Source: Sva-07 sp964651825
Lineage (GTDB): Bacteria; Actinomycetota; Acidimicrobiia; Acidimicrobiales; Ilumatobacteraceae
Length of the DNA: 11,464 bases
Direction of reading: 5' to 3'
NCBI GenBank assembly: GCA_964651825.1
Contig: CAZYWK010000107.1
Span: forward strand, 1-11,464
The notes beneath the pieces are model-generated. The model saw only the letters and a program-made list of their open reading frames with translations, made no database searches and had not been told where the DNA came from. Shown here piece by piece: positions 1-7,855 of the stretch. Position numbers and translations under genes: made by a program. The stretch's first letter is position 1, and every line of letters starts with the position of its first letter.

Positions 1-1
1 C

Positions 2-3000
2 GATGTGGAGGCGGCGGTCGGCGGAGGTGACACCGTCGTTGGCGTCGATGCCGGGGAGTGGCACGGTCTCGGACACGACATCGGCGCCGGCGCTGACGGC
101 GAGCGAACAGCTCCCGGTCAGGTTGCCGGCGTCGACCTGTTCCTTGGTGATCGTGAAAGAGTCGAACAGCGGCGGCGACGCACCGGTCACGCCACCGTCG
201 TCGGACACGGTGGCGTCGACGGCGGCGCCACCGCACGACATCGACACCGCGAGATCGTTGCTGTCGATCGCCTCGTACGCGATCGAGTCGGGTGGCATCG
301 TGGGCCGGTACACGCGGCCGGTGATGTTCGGGTACGCGTCGGCCTGGATTGCACCGACGGTGATCGGGTCGACCACACCGTCCGGGACGACGAAGCGCAT
401 GTTGCGCTCGTCACCGATGCCCACCACCGCCGGGTCGAGCACCTGATCGGTACGCACCAGGTACCCCGACGGTGAGTTGGTGTCGGTGATCTCGATGCGA
501 TACGTGCCGGGCGTCAGGCTGTCGGCCGGCGTCTGCCACAGCCCCTCGCTGTTGGACGGCAGGTTGCTGTGCTCGGGAATGTCACCCGGGTTCTCCGGCT
601 GGCGGTAGATGCTCACGCGGTAGTTCTTGAGCTTCTCCTTGGTGATGGAATCGACGACGTACCCCGAAGCTTGCCCCTTGCGTTGCATCTGGACCTCGAT
701 GCGCGTCTCGGACTGTCCGACGGACACCTGGCGTGGCGCGGCCGAGTTGTACTTCGGGGCGGTGACGAGCACGGTGTAGGTGCCGATCGAGATGTCGTCG
801 AGGCGGAAGTTGTAGGGCTCCTGGGTGAGCGTCCTGACCACCTCGCCCGTGCGGGTCCGCACGAGGGTGACGGTGGCGTTCTTGATCTCCCGGCGCTCGG
901 CGGTGTCACCGGCCGGGTCGATCACCTCGACCACCAGGCTGCCCTTCGCGAGTTCCGGCGGCCCGCTCGTGCGTTCGAGGGCGATGTCGAGCGATGGTGG
1001 CGTGACGCCGGCGGTCAGCGTGACGGCCTGTGTGGACGTGACGTGCTGGTAGTGCTCGACCGTGACGGTGTACTCACCCGGCGGAAGGTCGTCGATCCTG
1101 AACTCGCCGCGCCGGTCGCCGCCGATCGTGGCGGCACGGAACTGGAGATCGCCGGTCTTGAGGGTCAACCCGGCGTTGGCCACCCCTACACCGCTCGTGC
1201 CGCTCGTGACCTTGCCGGTCAGTGTGAGGGTCGTCTTCGACATCGAGAAGTCGATGCCGGCAACCGCGCCGACGACTGGCGTGCGCCGGCTCTGGGTGAT
1301 GTAGCCGGGCGCCTCGACGGTGAGCGTGTAGTTCGCCGACCTCGTGAGCTGCGGGATCGTGTACGAGCCGATGTCGCCTTCGGTCAGCGATGAGGTCGTG
1401 CGTGTGGTCTCACCGTCGGAGGCCGTGATCGACGCGCCGCCGATCGGCTGGCCGTCCGGCCCGACGATCCTGCCGCTGATGCTCCCCACGCCGGCCTGCA
1501 TCGTGAGGTCGGCCACCCCATCGGGCTGTTCGGGCGTGAGCGTCACCTGCTCGACCTCGGTGCCGTACCCGCGCAGCGTTGCGCTGACCGTGTAGACGCC
1601 CGGCGTGCTCACCTGATCGACCGACCAGGTTCCGACGTCGCCGACCGTCGCCGCGGTCGTGGTGAAGGTGAGCGTGCCATTGCTGACCGTGATCGCCGCG
1701 CCCCCGAGCGCTCCGGCCGGGCCGGTCACCCGGCCGCGCACCGATCCCTTGCCGGGCACCAACTTGACGTCGAGCTCGATCGGGCTGCCGTCGGAGGGCG
1801 GCGTGACGACGAACGACTGCGTCTGGTAGCCCGGCTTGGCGAACATGACGGTGTAGGTCTGCAGGAGCGGGACGTCGGGGATCTGCCAGACCCCGTCGGC
1901 CTTCGGGTTGGTGATGATCGGCGCCAGCGGCTGCGTCTGGCGGATCGGGTTCAGCGTGGCCGAGTTGACCGGCACCATCCGCGCCGACCACATCTTGGCC
2001 GCTTCCGGCCGCGTCGGGCCGGCGAACGCCTGGACCTCGGCCGGTGCGGCCGCTGCGGGTGTGAGCGGTTGCAGCGTGATCGTGATGTTCGACAGGTCGC
2101 CGTCGGCCGTCACCGTGCCGCGCACGACCGCCGACGTCGGCCCGCTCGGTTCACCGTCGGCCGACTCGCCGGAGCCCGACCCGCCACCGGAGGATCCGCT
2201 CCCCGAGCCCGATCCACCGCCGGATGAGCTCGCGCCGGACCCCCCACCACCGCGCGGATCGGCGACGGGATTGCCGGCGGCGTCGAAGAACTGGTCGGGC
2301 TGGCCGTCGCCGTCGGTGTCGACGCCGGTGATCACCGTGCCGTCGGGCAACGTGAACTGGTCGAGCACTCCGTCGCCGTCGGTGTCGACGCCGACGACCT
2401 GTCCGGATTCGCCGGCGAGGTTGTCGTCGTCCTGACGGTTCGACCACCACAGCGCCACGCCGCCGATCGCTCCGAGCCAGAGCGCGATCACGGCGAGCGC
2501 GGCGACCGCGGCCCGGGCCCGATGGGCGATGAGCGGCCGCTGGACGTAGGCCGCCGTCGTGGTGGACTTTGCGCCGGACCGCCCGCGGGCCGTGATCAGC
2601 AGGTTGTGCTGGGTCGGTTCGCCCGACCAGTGGCGCGGGCCCTTCACCTTGGCCGCGTCGAGTGCCCGCTGACCGGGTTGGAGGTGCAGTTCCTTGTCGG
2701 CGAACGACACCTCGACGTCGGGCGCCGACGCCGAGATCTGCAGCTGGACCGGGTTCGGTTCGTGATTGACGACGTCGAGCTTGAACTTCGCCCGCCGGCG
2801 ACCGCGGATCGTCGTCGGCACCGCCACGAGCTCGACTCGGGCCACCGAACCGATCGCGATCACGAAGGGGGTCAGGCTCGGCCGTGCGCCCGGGCGGTCG
2901 GACGTGATCTCCACCGCCGCGGCGTGGTCGCCGATGCCGAGCGTCGACGGAACGGCGACGGGCGTGGCCACCTCGACGGTCGACTTCGGCGGCACGACCA

Positions 3001-3223
3001 CGATGCCCGGCACGCCGGACGCCATGCCAGCAGCCACCGCAGCCGACGCGGCGGGATCGAGCTGGCTGCCGGTGGGGCCGCCCGGCCCGGTGCCCAGGCC
3101 GACGACGACCATCCGGACCGTCGTCGGGGTGTCGGCGGAGTTGGTGAGTTGGATCGGAACGTCGACGACATCGCCCGGCGCGGCGTCGAGACGGGATCGG
3201 ACGAGCCGGACTTCCACACTCAT
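2..3223 (-). CDS. Third paralogous bitopic membrane protein with Ca-loop/Gly-Ser spacer and regulatory-like beta-domain array (C-terminus beyond left edge)
   Basis: I translated this frame by hand and found it open without a stop from the ATG at 3223 to the left edge, giving at least 1074 residues. The ATG overlaps the stop of the upstream gene (ATGA) and has a GAGG Shine-Dalgarno 5 nt upstream. Residues 1-110 and 115-215 look like two Ig-like beta domains related to those of the two upstream genes. A W-S-G-E motif (about residue 219) and Q-R-P-L-I (about 228-232) precede a single transmembrane helix at about 238-260. Outside it come two DxDxDGxxD loops (280-288, 302-310), a Gly/Ser linker (325-352) and about six carboxypeptidase-regulatory-like repeats (about 365-490, 493-578, 580-663, 664-753, 761-848, 850-950). 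A last domain carries the only two cysteines seen, C997 and C1039. There is no signal peptide, and basic residues before the helix predict a cytoplasmic N-terminus. A tethering role with the DUF4255 protein is inferred; no catalytic motif is visible. Confidence 0.88.
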   Translation of the reverse strand, partial: MSVEVRLVRSRLDAAPGDVVDVPIQLTNSADTPTTVRMVVVGLGTGPGGPTGSQLDPAASAAVAAGMASGVPGIVVVPPKSTVEVATPVAVPSTLGIGDHAAAVEITSDRPGARPSLTPFVIAIGSVARVELVAVPTTIRGRRRAKFKLDVVNHEPNPVQLQISASAPDVEVSFADKELHLQPGQRALDAAKVKGPRHWSGEPTQHNLLITARGRSGAKSTTTAAYVQRPLIAHRARAAVAALAVIALWLGAIGGVALWWSNRQDDDNLAGESGQVVGVDTDGDGVLDQFTLPDGTVITGVDTDGDGQPDQFFDAAGNPVADPRGGGGSGASSSGGGSGSGSGSSGGGSGSGESADGEPSGPTSAVVRGTVTADGDLSNITITLQPLTPAAAAPAEVQAFAGPTRPEAAKMWSARMVPVNSATLNPIRQTQPLAPIITNPKADGVWQIPDVPLLQTYTVMFAKPGYQTQSFVVTPPSDGSPIELDVKLVPGKGSVRGRVTGPAGALGGAAITVSNGTLTFTTTAATVGDVGTWSVDQVSTPGVYTVSATLRGYGTEVEQVTLTPEQPDGVADLTMQAGVGSISGRIVGPDGQPIGGASITASDGETTRTTSSLTEGDIGSYTIPQLTRSANYTLTVEAPGYITQSRRTPVVGAVAGIDFSMSKTTLTLTGKVTSGTSGVGVANAGLTLKTGDLQFRAATIGGDRRGEFRIDDLPPGEYTVTVEHYQHVTSTQAVTLTAGVTPPSLDIALERTSGPPELAKGSLVVEVIDPAGDTAERREIKNATVTLVRTRTGEVVRTLTQEPYNFRLDDISIGTYTVLVTAPKYNSAAPRQVSVGQSETRIEVQMQRKGQASGYVVDSITKEKLKNYRVSIYRQPENPGDIPEHSNLPSNSEGLWQTPADSLTPGTYRIEITDTNSPSGYLVRTDQVLDPAVVGIGDERNMRFVVPDGVVDPITVGAIQADAYPNITGRVYRPTMPPDSIAYEAIDSNDLAVSMSCGGAAVDATVSDDGGVTGASPPLFDSFTITKEQVDAGNLTGSCSLAVSAGADVVSETVPLPGIDANDGVTSADRRLHI

Positions 3224-5664
3224 GACAACCTCACCGTGAACGTCGGGACCGTCACGTTCGCGCCGGGCTCGGTCCGCACTGTCGCCGAGTCGAGCGGGTT
3301 GGCGGCGGTCGGGGTGGCGTACACGGCGACCACGAAGTCGGTGGGTGCCGCGAGGTTCGTGAACCGGTACTGGCCGGCCGCATCGGTCTGCACCTGGTTG
3401 AGCACCGTTCCGTTCGGGAACTGCGCGGGCTCGAACAGCTTGACCGTGACCTGGCGGGTGGTCGGGTCGAATCCGAGGACCGAGCCGCTGAGCGTCGCCT
3501 GGGCGCCGAGTTGGATGTCGAGCGGAGCGACCGCGGTTGCGGCGGTGACGTTGACCAGGACCGTGACCGGTTCGGTCCCGATCAGGCTCGCCGTGAGCGT
3601 GTACGCGCCAGGCGCGACGTTGGAGAACTCGAACTGGCCGAGCGGGCTGTTGGCGGTGAGCATGGTGCGGTCGTCGGCACCGTTGGTGAGCGTGACCTCG
3701 GCGAGCGCCACCGGGTTGCCGTCGACGTTGCGGACCACCCCGCTCACCGCCGTGCGCTCACGCGACAGCGACACGTCGACGCCCGTGGCGTTCTCGGTGC
3801 CTGCCAGCGGGTCGAGGTCGACGACGCGCACCTGGGGGATGAGCCCGTCGCCGGTGAACGTCAGCGTGTACGTGCCGGGCGCCTCGAGCCCGGAGAAGCT
3901 GTAGCCGCCGGCGTCGCTGCCCTGGCTCACGACACCCGACGTGCGGTTGACGTCGCCCCCGGTGACGGTGACGCTCACCCCCCGGGACGGCTCGCCGTCG
4001 ACCAGGGCACGGCCCTGGATCGAACCGACGGCCGGCACGAGCCGCGCGTCGAACGAGGCCAGCGTCTGGTCGTTGGTGAGCGACACCGATCGCGACTCGG
4101 ACTGGTAGCCGGCCATCGAGACGGTGACCGTGTACTGGCCGGGGGTGGGAAGGTTGCGCAGCGTGTACGTGCCCCGCGGCTCCTCGGTGAGCGACACGGT
4201 GTTGACCTCGAGCGAGCTGTCGATCGCGGTGATCGTGGCGCCCCCGAGCGGACCGAACGGGCCGTACACGGTGCCAGAGATGAGGCCGGCGCCGGGCTGC
4301 ACGGTGACCTCGATGCCGGCGACCGGGCGCCCCGGTTCGAGCACGAGATCGCGGACCTGTGGCGCCGACCCCGGGGTCTCGACGATCATCTGGTACGTGC
4401 CCGGCGACGGCACGCCCTCGAGCACGAACGAGCCGTCGGGCCCCAGCTTCGTGGTCGCCACGACCGAGGCCGGATCGCCACCCGGCACGACGATGCTGAC
4501 CGTCGTGTTCGTGGGATCCGGAACGTCGATCGTGCCGGCGACGACGACCGGGATGCCGTTGATGGTGATCACGCCGATGTCGGTCTCCTCGCCGAGCACG
4601 ACGTCGATCGTGGCCGCGTCGGCCGGATTCAACGTGTTGGCGGACTCGCCGCCATACCAGATCGAACCGACGCCGGACCCGCTCAACTTGAGCTTGTACT
4701 CGCCCTCGCCGAGGTTGGCGAACGTGAACGTGCCGGTGTCGTCGGTGGCCGCCGATCCGACGACGGCGTCGGTGTCGTCGGCAAGGTACAGCTCGGCCTG
4801 CGCTCCGGACAGCCCGGTGTTGGTGGTGCTGGTGACGAGCTGGCCGAGCAGCCCACCAGGGTTCGTGGGGATCACCGCACCGCCGGCTTCACCTTGCTGG
4901 AGCGCCGCGTCGAGCACGTCGGTCGACACCCGCGCCTCTTGGACCACACTGTCGAACGTACGGCTGAGCACCGCCGCGAACACGGCAGCTGCCGTCAGCA
5001 GCCCGAGCAACGAGAGCATCCAGCGCCCGATGCGCGGCCGCTGGATGAACGTGCCGATCGTTTCGACGCGGTGATCGGTCTCGACACCGAACGTGAACGT
5101 GCGCGCCCGCATCTGCCCGAACCAGGCCCGCCCGCCGGACGCGGTGACATCGATGACCTGCTCCTGGCCCGGAGCGACGAAAACGTTGGCGGGGGCGAAC
5201 TCGAACGTGGCGAGATCCTCGGGGTCGAGGGCGTAGCCGTTGGCGATGACTCCGGCGTTCCCCTCGTTCGACACCACCATGCCGAAGCGGGCGCGGGTGC
5301 CGCCGGTGATCATCACGGGGTCGACGCGCAGCCCGACGACGTTGCGCGGCTGGACCGTGAGCTCGACCTGGTTGAGCGAAAACGCATCGGGGTCGTCGGT
5401 GGAGGTGACGTTGACCGCGAGCGTCCGGTGCGAGGCGGGGTAGTCGGGTGGGAGCAGCACGTGGATGTCGACGTGTTCGGTCTGGCCGGGGAACAGCGAG
5501 AGGCGCTCGGGCACGACGGTGATCCATGACGGATCGAGGCCGAACACCTGCACCTGGAACGCGTCGATCACGCTGGAGGTGTTCGTGACGGCGAGGGAGA
5601 TCGACCCGCTCTCGCCGGGGGCGACCTCGACGAGTTCGGGCGTGGTCATGCTGCGCATCGTCAC
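3220..5664 (-). CDS. Second paralogous bitopic membrane protein with six carboxypeptidase-regulatory-like domains
   Basis: This 814-residue protein is of the same type as its two neighbours. Residues about 8-105 and 108-205 form two Ig-like beta domains; the first has the LSLFPG motif at 56-60 shared with the upstream paralogue. W-F-G-Q (181-184) and Q-R-P-R-I (208-212) lead into one transmembrane helix at about 215-234. After a spacer come six CarboxypepD_reg-like beta domains (about 272-358, 372-456, 459-543, 546-634, 637-720, 723-812), recognisable by G-x-V-x-G starts and L/V-x(1-2)-P-G-x-Y turns. The sequence has no cysteine and no signal peptide. Positive charge before the helix predicts N-in, C-out. 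The start is uncertain: GTG at 5664 is used here, but ATG at 5658 and ATG at 5649 are in frame and none has a clear Shine-Dalgarno. It lies 25 nt after the upstream gene and overlaps the downstream gene by 4 nt. Its function is not known from sequence; a particle-to-membrane tether is inferred from context. Confidence 0.9.
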   Translation of the reverse strand: MTMRSMTTPELVEVAPGESGSISLAVTNTSSVIDAFQVQVFGLDPSWITVVPERLSLFPGQTEHVDIHVLLPPDYPASHRTLAVNVTSTDDPDAFSLNQVELTVQPRNVVGLRVDPVMITGGTRARFGMVVSNEGNAGVIANGYALDPEDLATFEFAPANVFVAPGQEQVIDVTASGGRAWFGQMRARTFTFGVETDHRVETIGTFIQRPRIGRWMLSLLGLLTAAAVFAAVLSRTFDSVVQEARVSTDVLDAALQQGEAGGAVIPTNPGGLLGQLVTSTTNTGLSGAQAELYLADDTDAVVGSAATDDTGTFTFANLGEGEYKLKLSGSGVGSIWYGGESANTLNPADAATIDVVLGEETDIGVITINGIPVVVAGTIDVPDPTNTTVSIVVPGGDPASVVATTKLGPDGSFVLEGVPSPGTYQMIVETPGSAPQVRDLVLEPGRPVAGIEVTVQPGAGLISGTVYGPFGPLGGATITAIDSSLEVNTVSLTEEPRGTYTLRNLPTPGQYTVTVSMAGYQSESRSVSLTNDQTLASFDARLVPAVGSIQGRALVDGEPSRGVSVTVTGGDVNRTSGVVSQGSDAGGYSFSGLEAPGTYTLTFTGDGLIPQVRVVDLDPLAGTENATGVDVSLSRERTAVSGVVRNVDGNPVALAEVTLTNGADDRTMLTANSPLGQFEFSNVAPGAYTLTASLIGTEPVTVLVNVTAATAVAPLDIQLGAQATLSGSVLGFDPTTRQVTVKLFEPAQFPNGTVLNQVQTDAAGQYRFTNLAAPTDFVVAVYATPTAANPLDSATVRTEPGANVTVPTFTVRLS
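3229..3232 (-). promoter_or_regulatory. GAGG ribosome binding site of the third membrane protein
   Basis: GAGG on the minus strand lies 5 nt before the ATG at 3223, within the last codons of the preceding gene. It supports this start for the long left-edge gene. Confidence 0.6.
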
Positions 5665-5670
5665 GGGGCA

Positions 5671-5700
5671 CCGATCACGATCCGGCCGATCACGATCCGG
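5671..5700. repeat. Perfect 15-bp tandem duplication across a stop codon
   Basis: Two adjacent identical copies of CCGATCACGATCCGG (plus strand) lie at 5671-5685 and 5686-5700. The right copy holds the last codons and TGA stop of the first membrane protein gene; the left copy lies in the gap before the second. The duplication lengthens that junction from 10 to 25 nt, while the other junctions in the operon overlap. Confidence 0.95.
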
Positions 5701-7855
5701 CCACGAGGTTCGCGTCGGCGGTGGTGTCGACTCCGGCGGCGACCTGCACGAGGAGCACCTGGGTGCGGTAGCCGGTACGGGCGAAGGTGACCGTGTAGGC
5801 GCCTGCGGGCACGTTGGCGAACGAGTACTGGCCCGCGGGGTTCGTGGCGCTCGTGGTGACCTGGCTCAACTCGCCGTCGGTGAGCGTGACCGTGACCTCG
5901 CCGAGGCCGGTGCCTCCCGAGCGCACGGTGCCGCCGACCTGCGCGGTGAGCGGCAGCAGCGTGACGTTGCCGAGGTCTTGCACCCCCGCGGCGAGAAAGC
6001 CGGCGCCGAGCGTTTCGTTCTGCACGCCGGTTCCGCTGAACGTGATCGTGTACGAGCCCGGAACGGGAAGACCGGCGATCGTGAAGCTCCCGGCCGCGCC
6101 ACCCGTGCCGCTGGTGGTGAGTGTGGTGGTCTGCCCGCTGAACGCCTCGCCGGTGACCTTGACGGTGATGCCACCGAGCGGGGTGCCGGTCGGCGACATC
6201 GCCGACCCCGTGACGGTGCCCGAGCCCCCGACGAGCGTGGCCGACACGGTCGCGCTCCTGCCGGGTTCCAGCTGGAGGGACTTGGTCTCGCTGCTGAAGC
6301 CCGCGGCCTGGAACGTCAACACGTAGGTCTCCGGGGTGGCCAGGTCGACGAACACGAAGTGTCCGACATCGCCGGTGGTCGGCGTGACCGCCTTCAGCTC
6401 GGTCGTGCCGGTGCGCGCGGTGACCTGCACACCGCCGAGGCGCGTGCCGTTCCCGTCGACGACGTACCCCTCGACCATGCCCGCGGCGGCGGCGAGGTTC
6501 ACCGTGTTGATCACGCTCGACTGGCCGCCCCCGACGGTCTGCTCGAAGGTCTGCGTGGCGAAGCCCTCGCCACCGACCGACACGACATAGGTCGCCGGCG
6601 TCGGCAAGCCCTCGAGGTTGATGCTCCCATCGGTGGTGATCTGGCTGGCGGCCGGCTCGTCGGACACCTCGCCGGTGCTCTGTTCGACGACCATCCGCGC
6701 CGTGACCCCGAGGGGGATCTGCTCGGACCCGGCCGGCAGCGCGATCTGGCCGGTGATCCGACCCAGTTCGCCGACGAGGACGGCATCGACTCCTTCGAGC
6801 ACTTCGGTCGGACCCACGGGGATGAGGTCGTTGCCGTCCTCATCGACGTACCGCACCGGCTCGAACCCCTCGGCGCTGAACCGGATCGCGTAGTCGCCGG
6901 GGACGAGGCTGGGGATCGCATAGGTGCCGTCGTCGTTCGTGGCCGCCGAAGCCGCCGAGATCGGCTCGCCGTCGGCCGTGACGCGCACGGCCTCGACGGT
7001 GATGCGGGGCAGCCCCTCTCCGGTGGTCTCCGCGGTGACGGTCCCTTCGAACGTGGCTGCGATCGCGGCCAGGGGGATGTTCGCCGGACCGCCGATCAGA
7101 TACGTACCGGTGGCCTTCGCGACCGGCTCGGAGTTGCGCATCTCGTTGATGACCCACAGGAAGATGAACGCCCACAGCAGGATGATGCCGGCGAGCATGA
7201 GCGCCGTGAGCAGGCCGCGCGGGATGCGCGGCTTCTGGTTGAACGTTGCGATCCGCTCGACGACGAGGTCGTCGACCTGCGCGGTGATGTGCACCTGCCG
7301 GACGGCCGGCTGACCGAACCACGGCCTGGGCCCGCGCAGCGTGATCGGCAGGATCGCCGGACTCGCCGGGCTGAGCACGATGCTGCTGGGGTCGACCGTG
7401 CAGTCGACCGCTCGGGTGGGCTCGATCGCTTCGATGGTGATCGTGGCCGGCGAGTTGCCGGTGTTCGTGATGGTCGCCTCGACCACGGCCTCGGCGCCGC
7501 CGGTGACGATCGTGGGCCGCAGCGCGAGGTCGACTCCGGCGACGACGCCGACGGTGAGCCAGAAGTCGTGCACCGACTCGCGCTCGAGATCGATCGTCGA
7601 CACGATCCGCACGACGATCAGGTAGTCGCCGGCCGGGCAGTCCGGCGGGATGTCGAACACCATCGCCAGCCGCTCGGACGACTCCGGGAACAGGCTGAGC
7701 ATCGGCCGCTCCAGCCGGACCCAGTCGGGGTTGATCCCATCGATGATCGCGGTGACACCGTCGATCACCTCCGCGGTGTTGGTGACCTCGATCTCGACGC
7801 GTGTCGACTGCCCCGGGGTGACGAGGAAGTGGGACTGGGTGAGCCCGGTCTTCAC
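5690..7855 (-). CDS. First paralogous bitopic membrane protein with five carboxypeptidase-regulatory-like domains, coupled to the DUF4255 gene
   Basis: This 721-residue protein starts with a GTG that overlaps the stop of the DUF4255 gene (GTGA), so translation is probably coupled. A G-rich Shine-Dalgarno lies 8 nt upstream. Residues about 5-103 and 106-203 are two Ig-like beta domains, with LSLFP at 53-57 as in the next gene. W-F-G-Q (179-182) and Q-K-P-R-I-P-R-G (207-214) precede a strong hydrophobic helix at about 214-236. The C-terminal part has five CarboxypepD_reg-like domains (about 265-362, 365-455, 458-543, 546-635, 638-721). There is no signal peptide or protease motif, so despite the domain name it is not expected to be an enzyme. 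Related proteins, some annotated as hydrolytic protein, occur in Streptomyces contractile-injection clusters as far as I recall. The closest functional comparison is CisA, a membrane protein needed for the particles to meet the membrane. That role is inferred here. Confidence 0.91.
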   Translation of the reverse strand: MKTGLTQSHFLVTPGQSTRVEIEVTNTAEVIDGVTAIIDGINPDWVRLERPMLSLFPESSERLAMVFDIPPDCPAGDYLIVVRIVSTIDLERESVHDFWLTVGVVAGVDLALRPTIVTGGAEAVVEATITNTGNSPATITIEAIEPTRAVDCTVDPSSIVLSPASPAILPITLRGPRPWFGQPAVRQVHITAQVDDLVVERIATFNQKPRIPRGLLTALMLAGIILLWAFIFLWVINEMRNSEPVAKATGTYLIGGPANIPLAAIAATFEGTVTAETTGEGLPRITVEAVRVTADGEPISAASAATNDDGTYAIPSLVPGDYAIRFSAEGFEPVRYVDEDGNDLIPVGPTEVLEGVDAVLVGELGRITGQIALPAGSEQIPLGVTARMVVEQSTGEVSDEPAASQITTDGSINLEGLPTPATYVVSVGGEGFATQTFEQTVGGGQSSVINTVNLAAAAGMVEGYVVDGNGTRLGGVQVTARTGTTELKAVTPTTGDVGHFVFVDLATPETYVLTFQAAGFSSETKSLQLEPGRSATVSATLVGGSGTVTGSAMSPTGTPLGGITVKVTGEAFSGQTTTLTTSGTGGAAGSFTIAGLPVPGSYTITFSGTGVQNETLGAGFLAAGVQDLGNVTLLPLTAQVGGTVRSGGTGLGEVTVTLTDGELSQVTTSATNPAGQYSFANVPAGAYTVTFARTGYRTQVLLVQVAAGVDTTADANLVAGS

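Noticed and set aside
569..1393. A 274-codon plus-strand open frame near the left end
   Set aside because: The minus frame of the third paralogue is continuous here and encodes regulatory-like beta domains; the plus frame is Asp/Arg/His-rich without motifs.
1410..1991. A minus-strand frame of 193 codons rich in Arg, Gly and His
   Set aside because: It is in a different frame within the third paralogue and has no hydrophobic core or motif.
2168..2251. The Gly/Ser-coding run considered as a simple DNA repeat or an assembly artefact
   Set aside because: Codons within the run vary (GGC, GGT, GGA, GGG, TCG, TCC, AGC) and the frame continues cleanly on both sides, which fits a selected protein linker.
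2522..3904. A 460-codon plus-strand open frame across the junction of the second and third membrane genes
   Set aside because: It is opposite two coupled genes with conserved domains; its composition is that of a shadow frame.
3511..5529. A 672-codon open frame on the plus strand opposite the second membrane protein
   Set aside because: It has the same antisense composition bias, no family features and no ribosome binding site, and lies fully within a convincing minus-strand gene.
2..7855. Reading the three large proteins as carboxypeptidases or hydrolases from the domain name
   Set aside because: Carboxypeptidase-regulatory-like domains are non-catalytic beta modules, and no zinc-peptidase HxxE or similar active-site motif is seen in any of the three.
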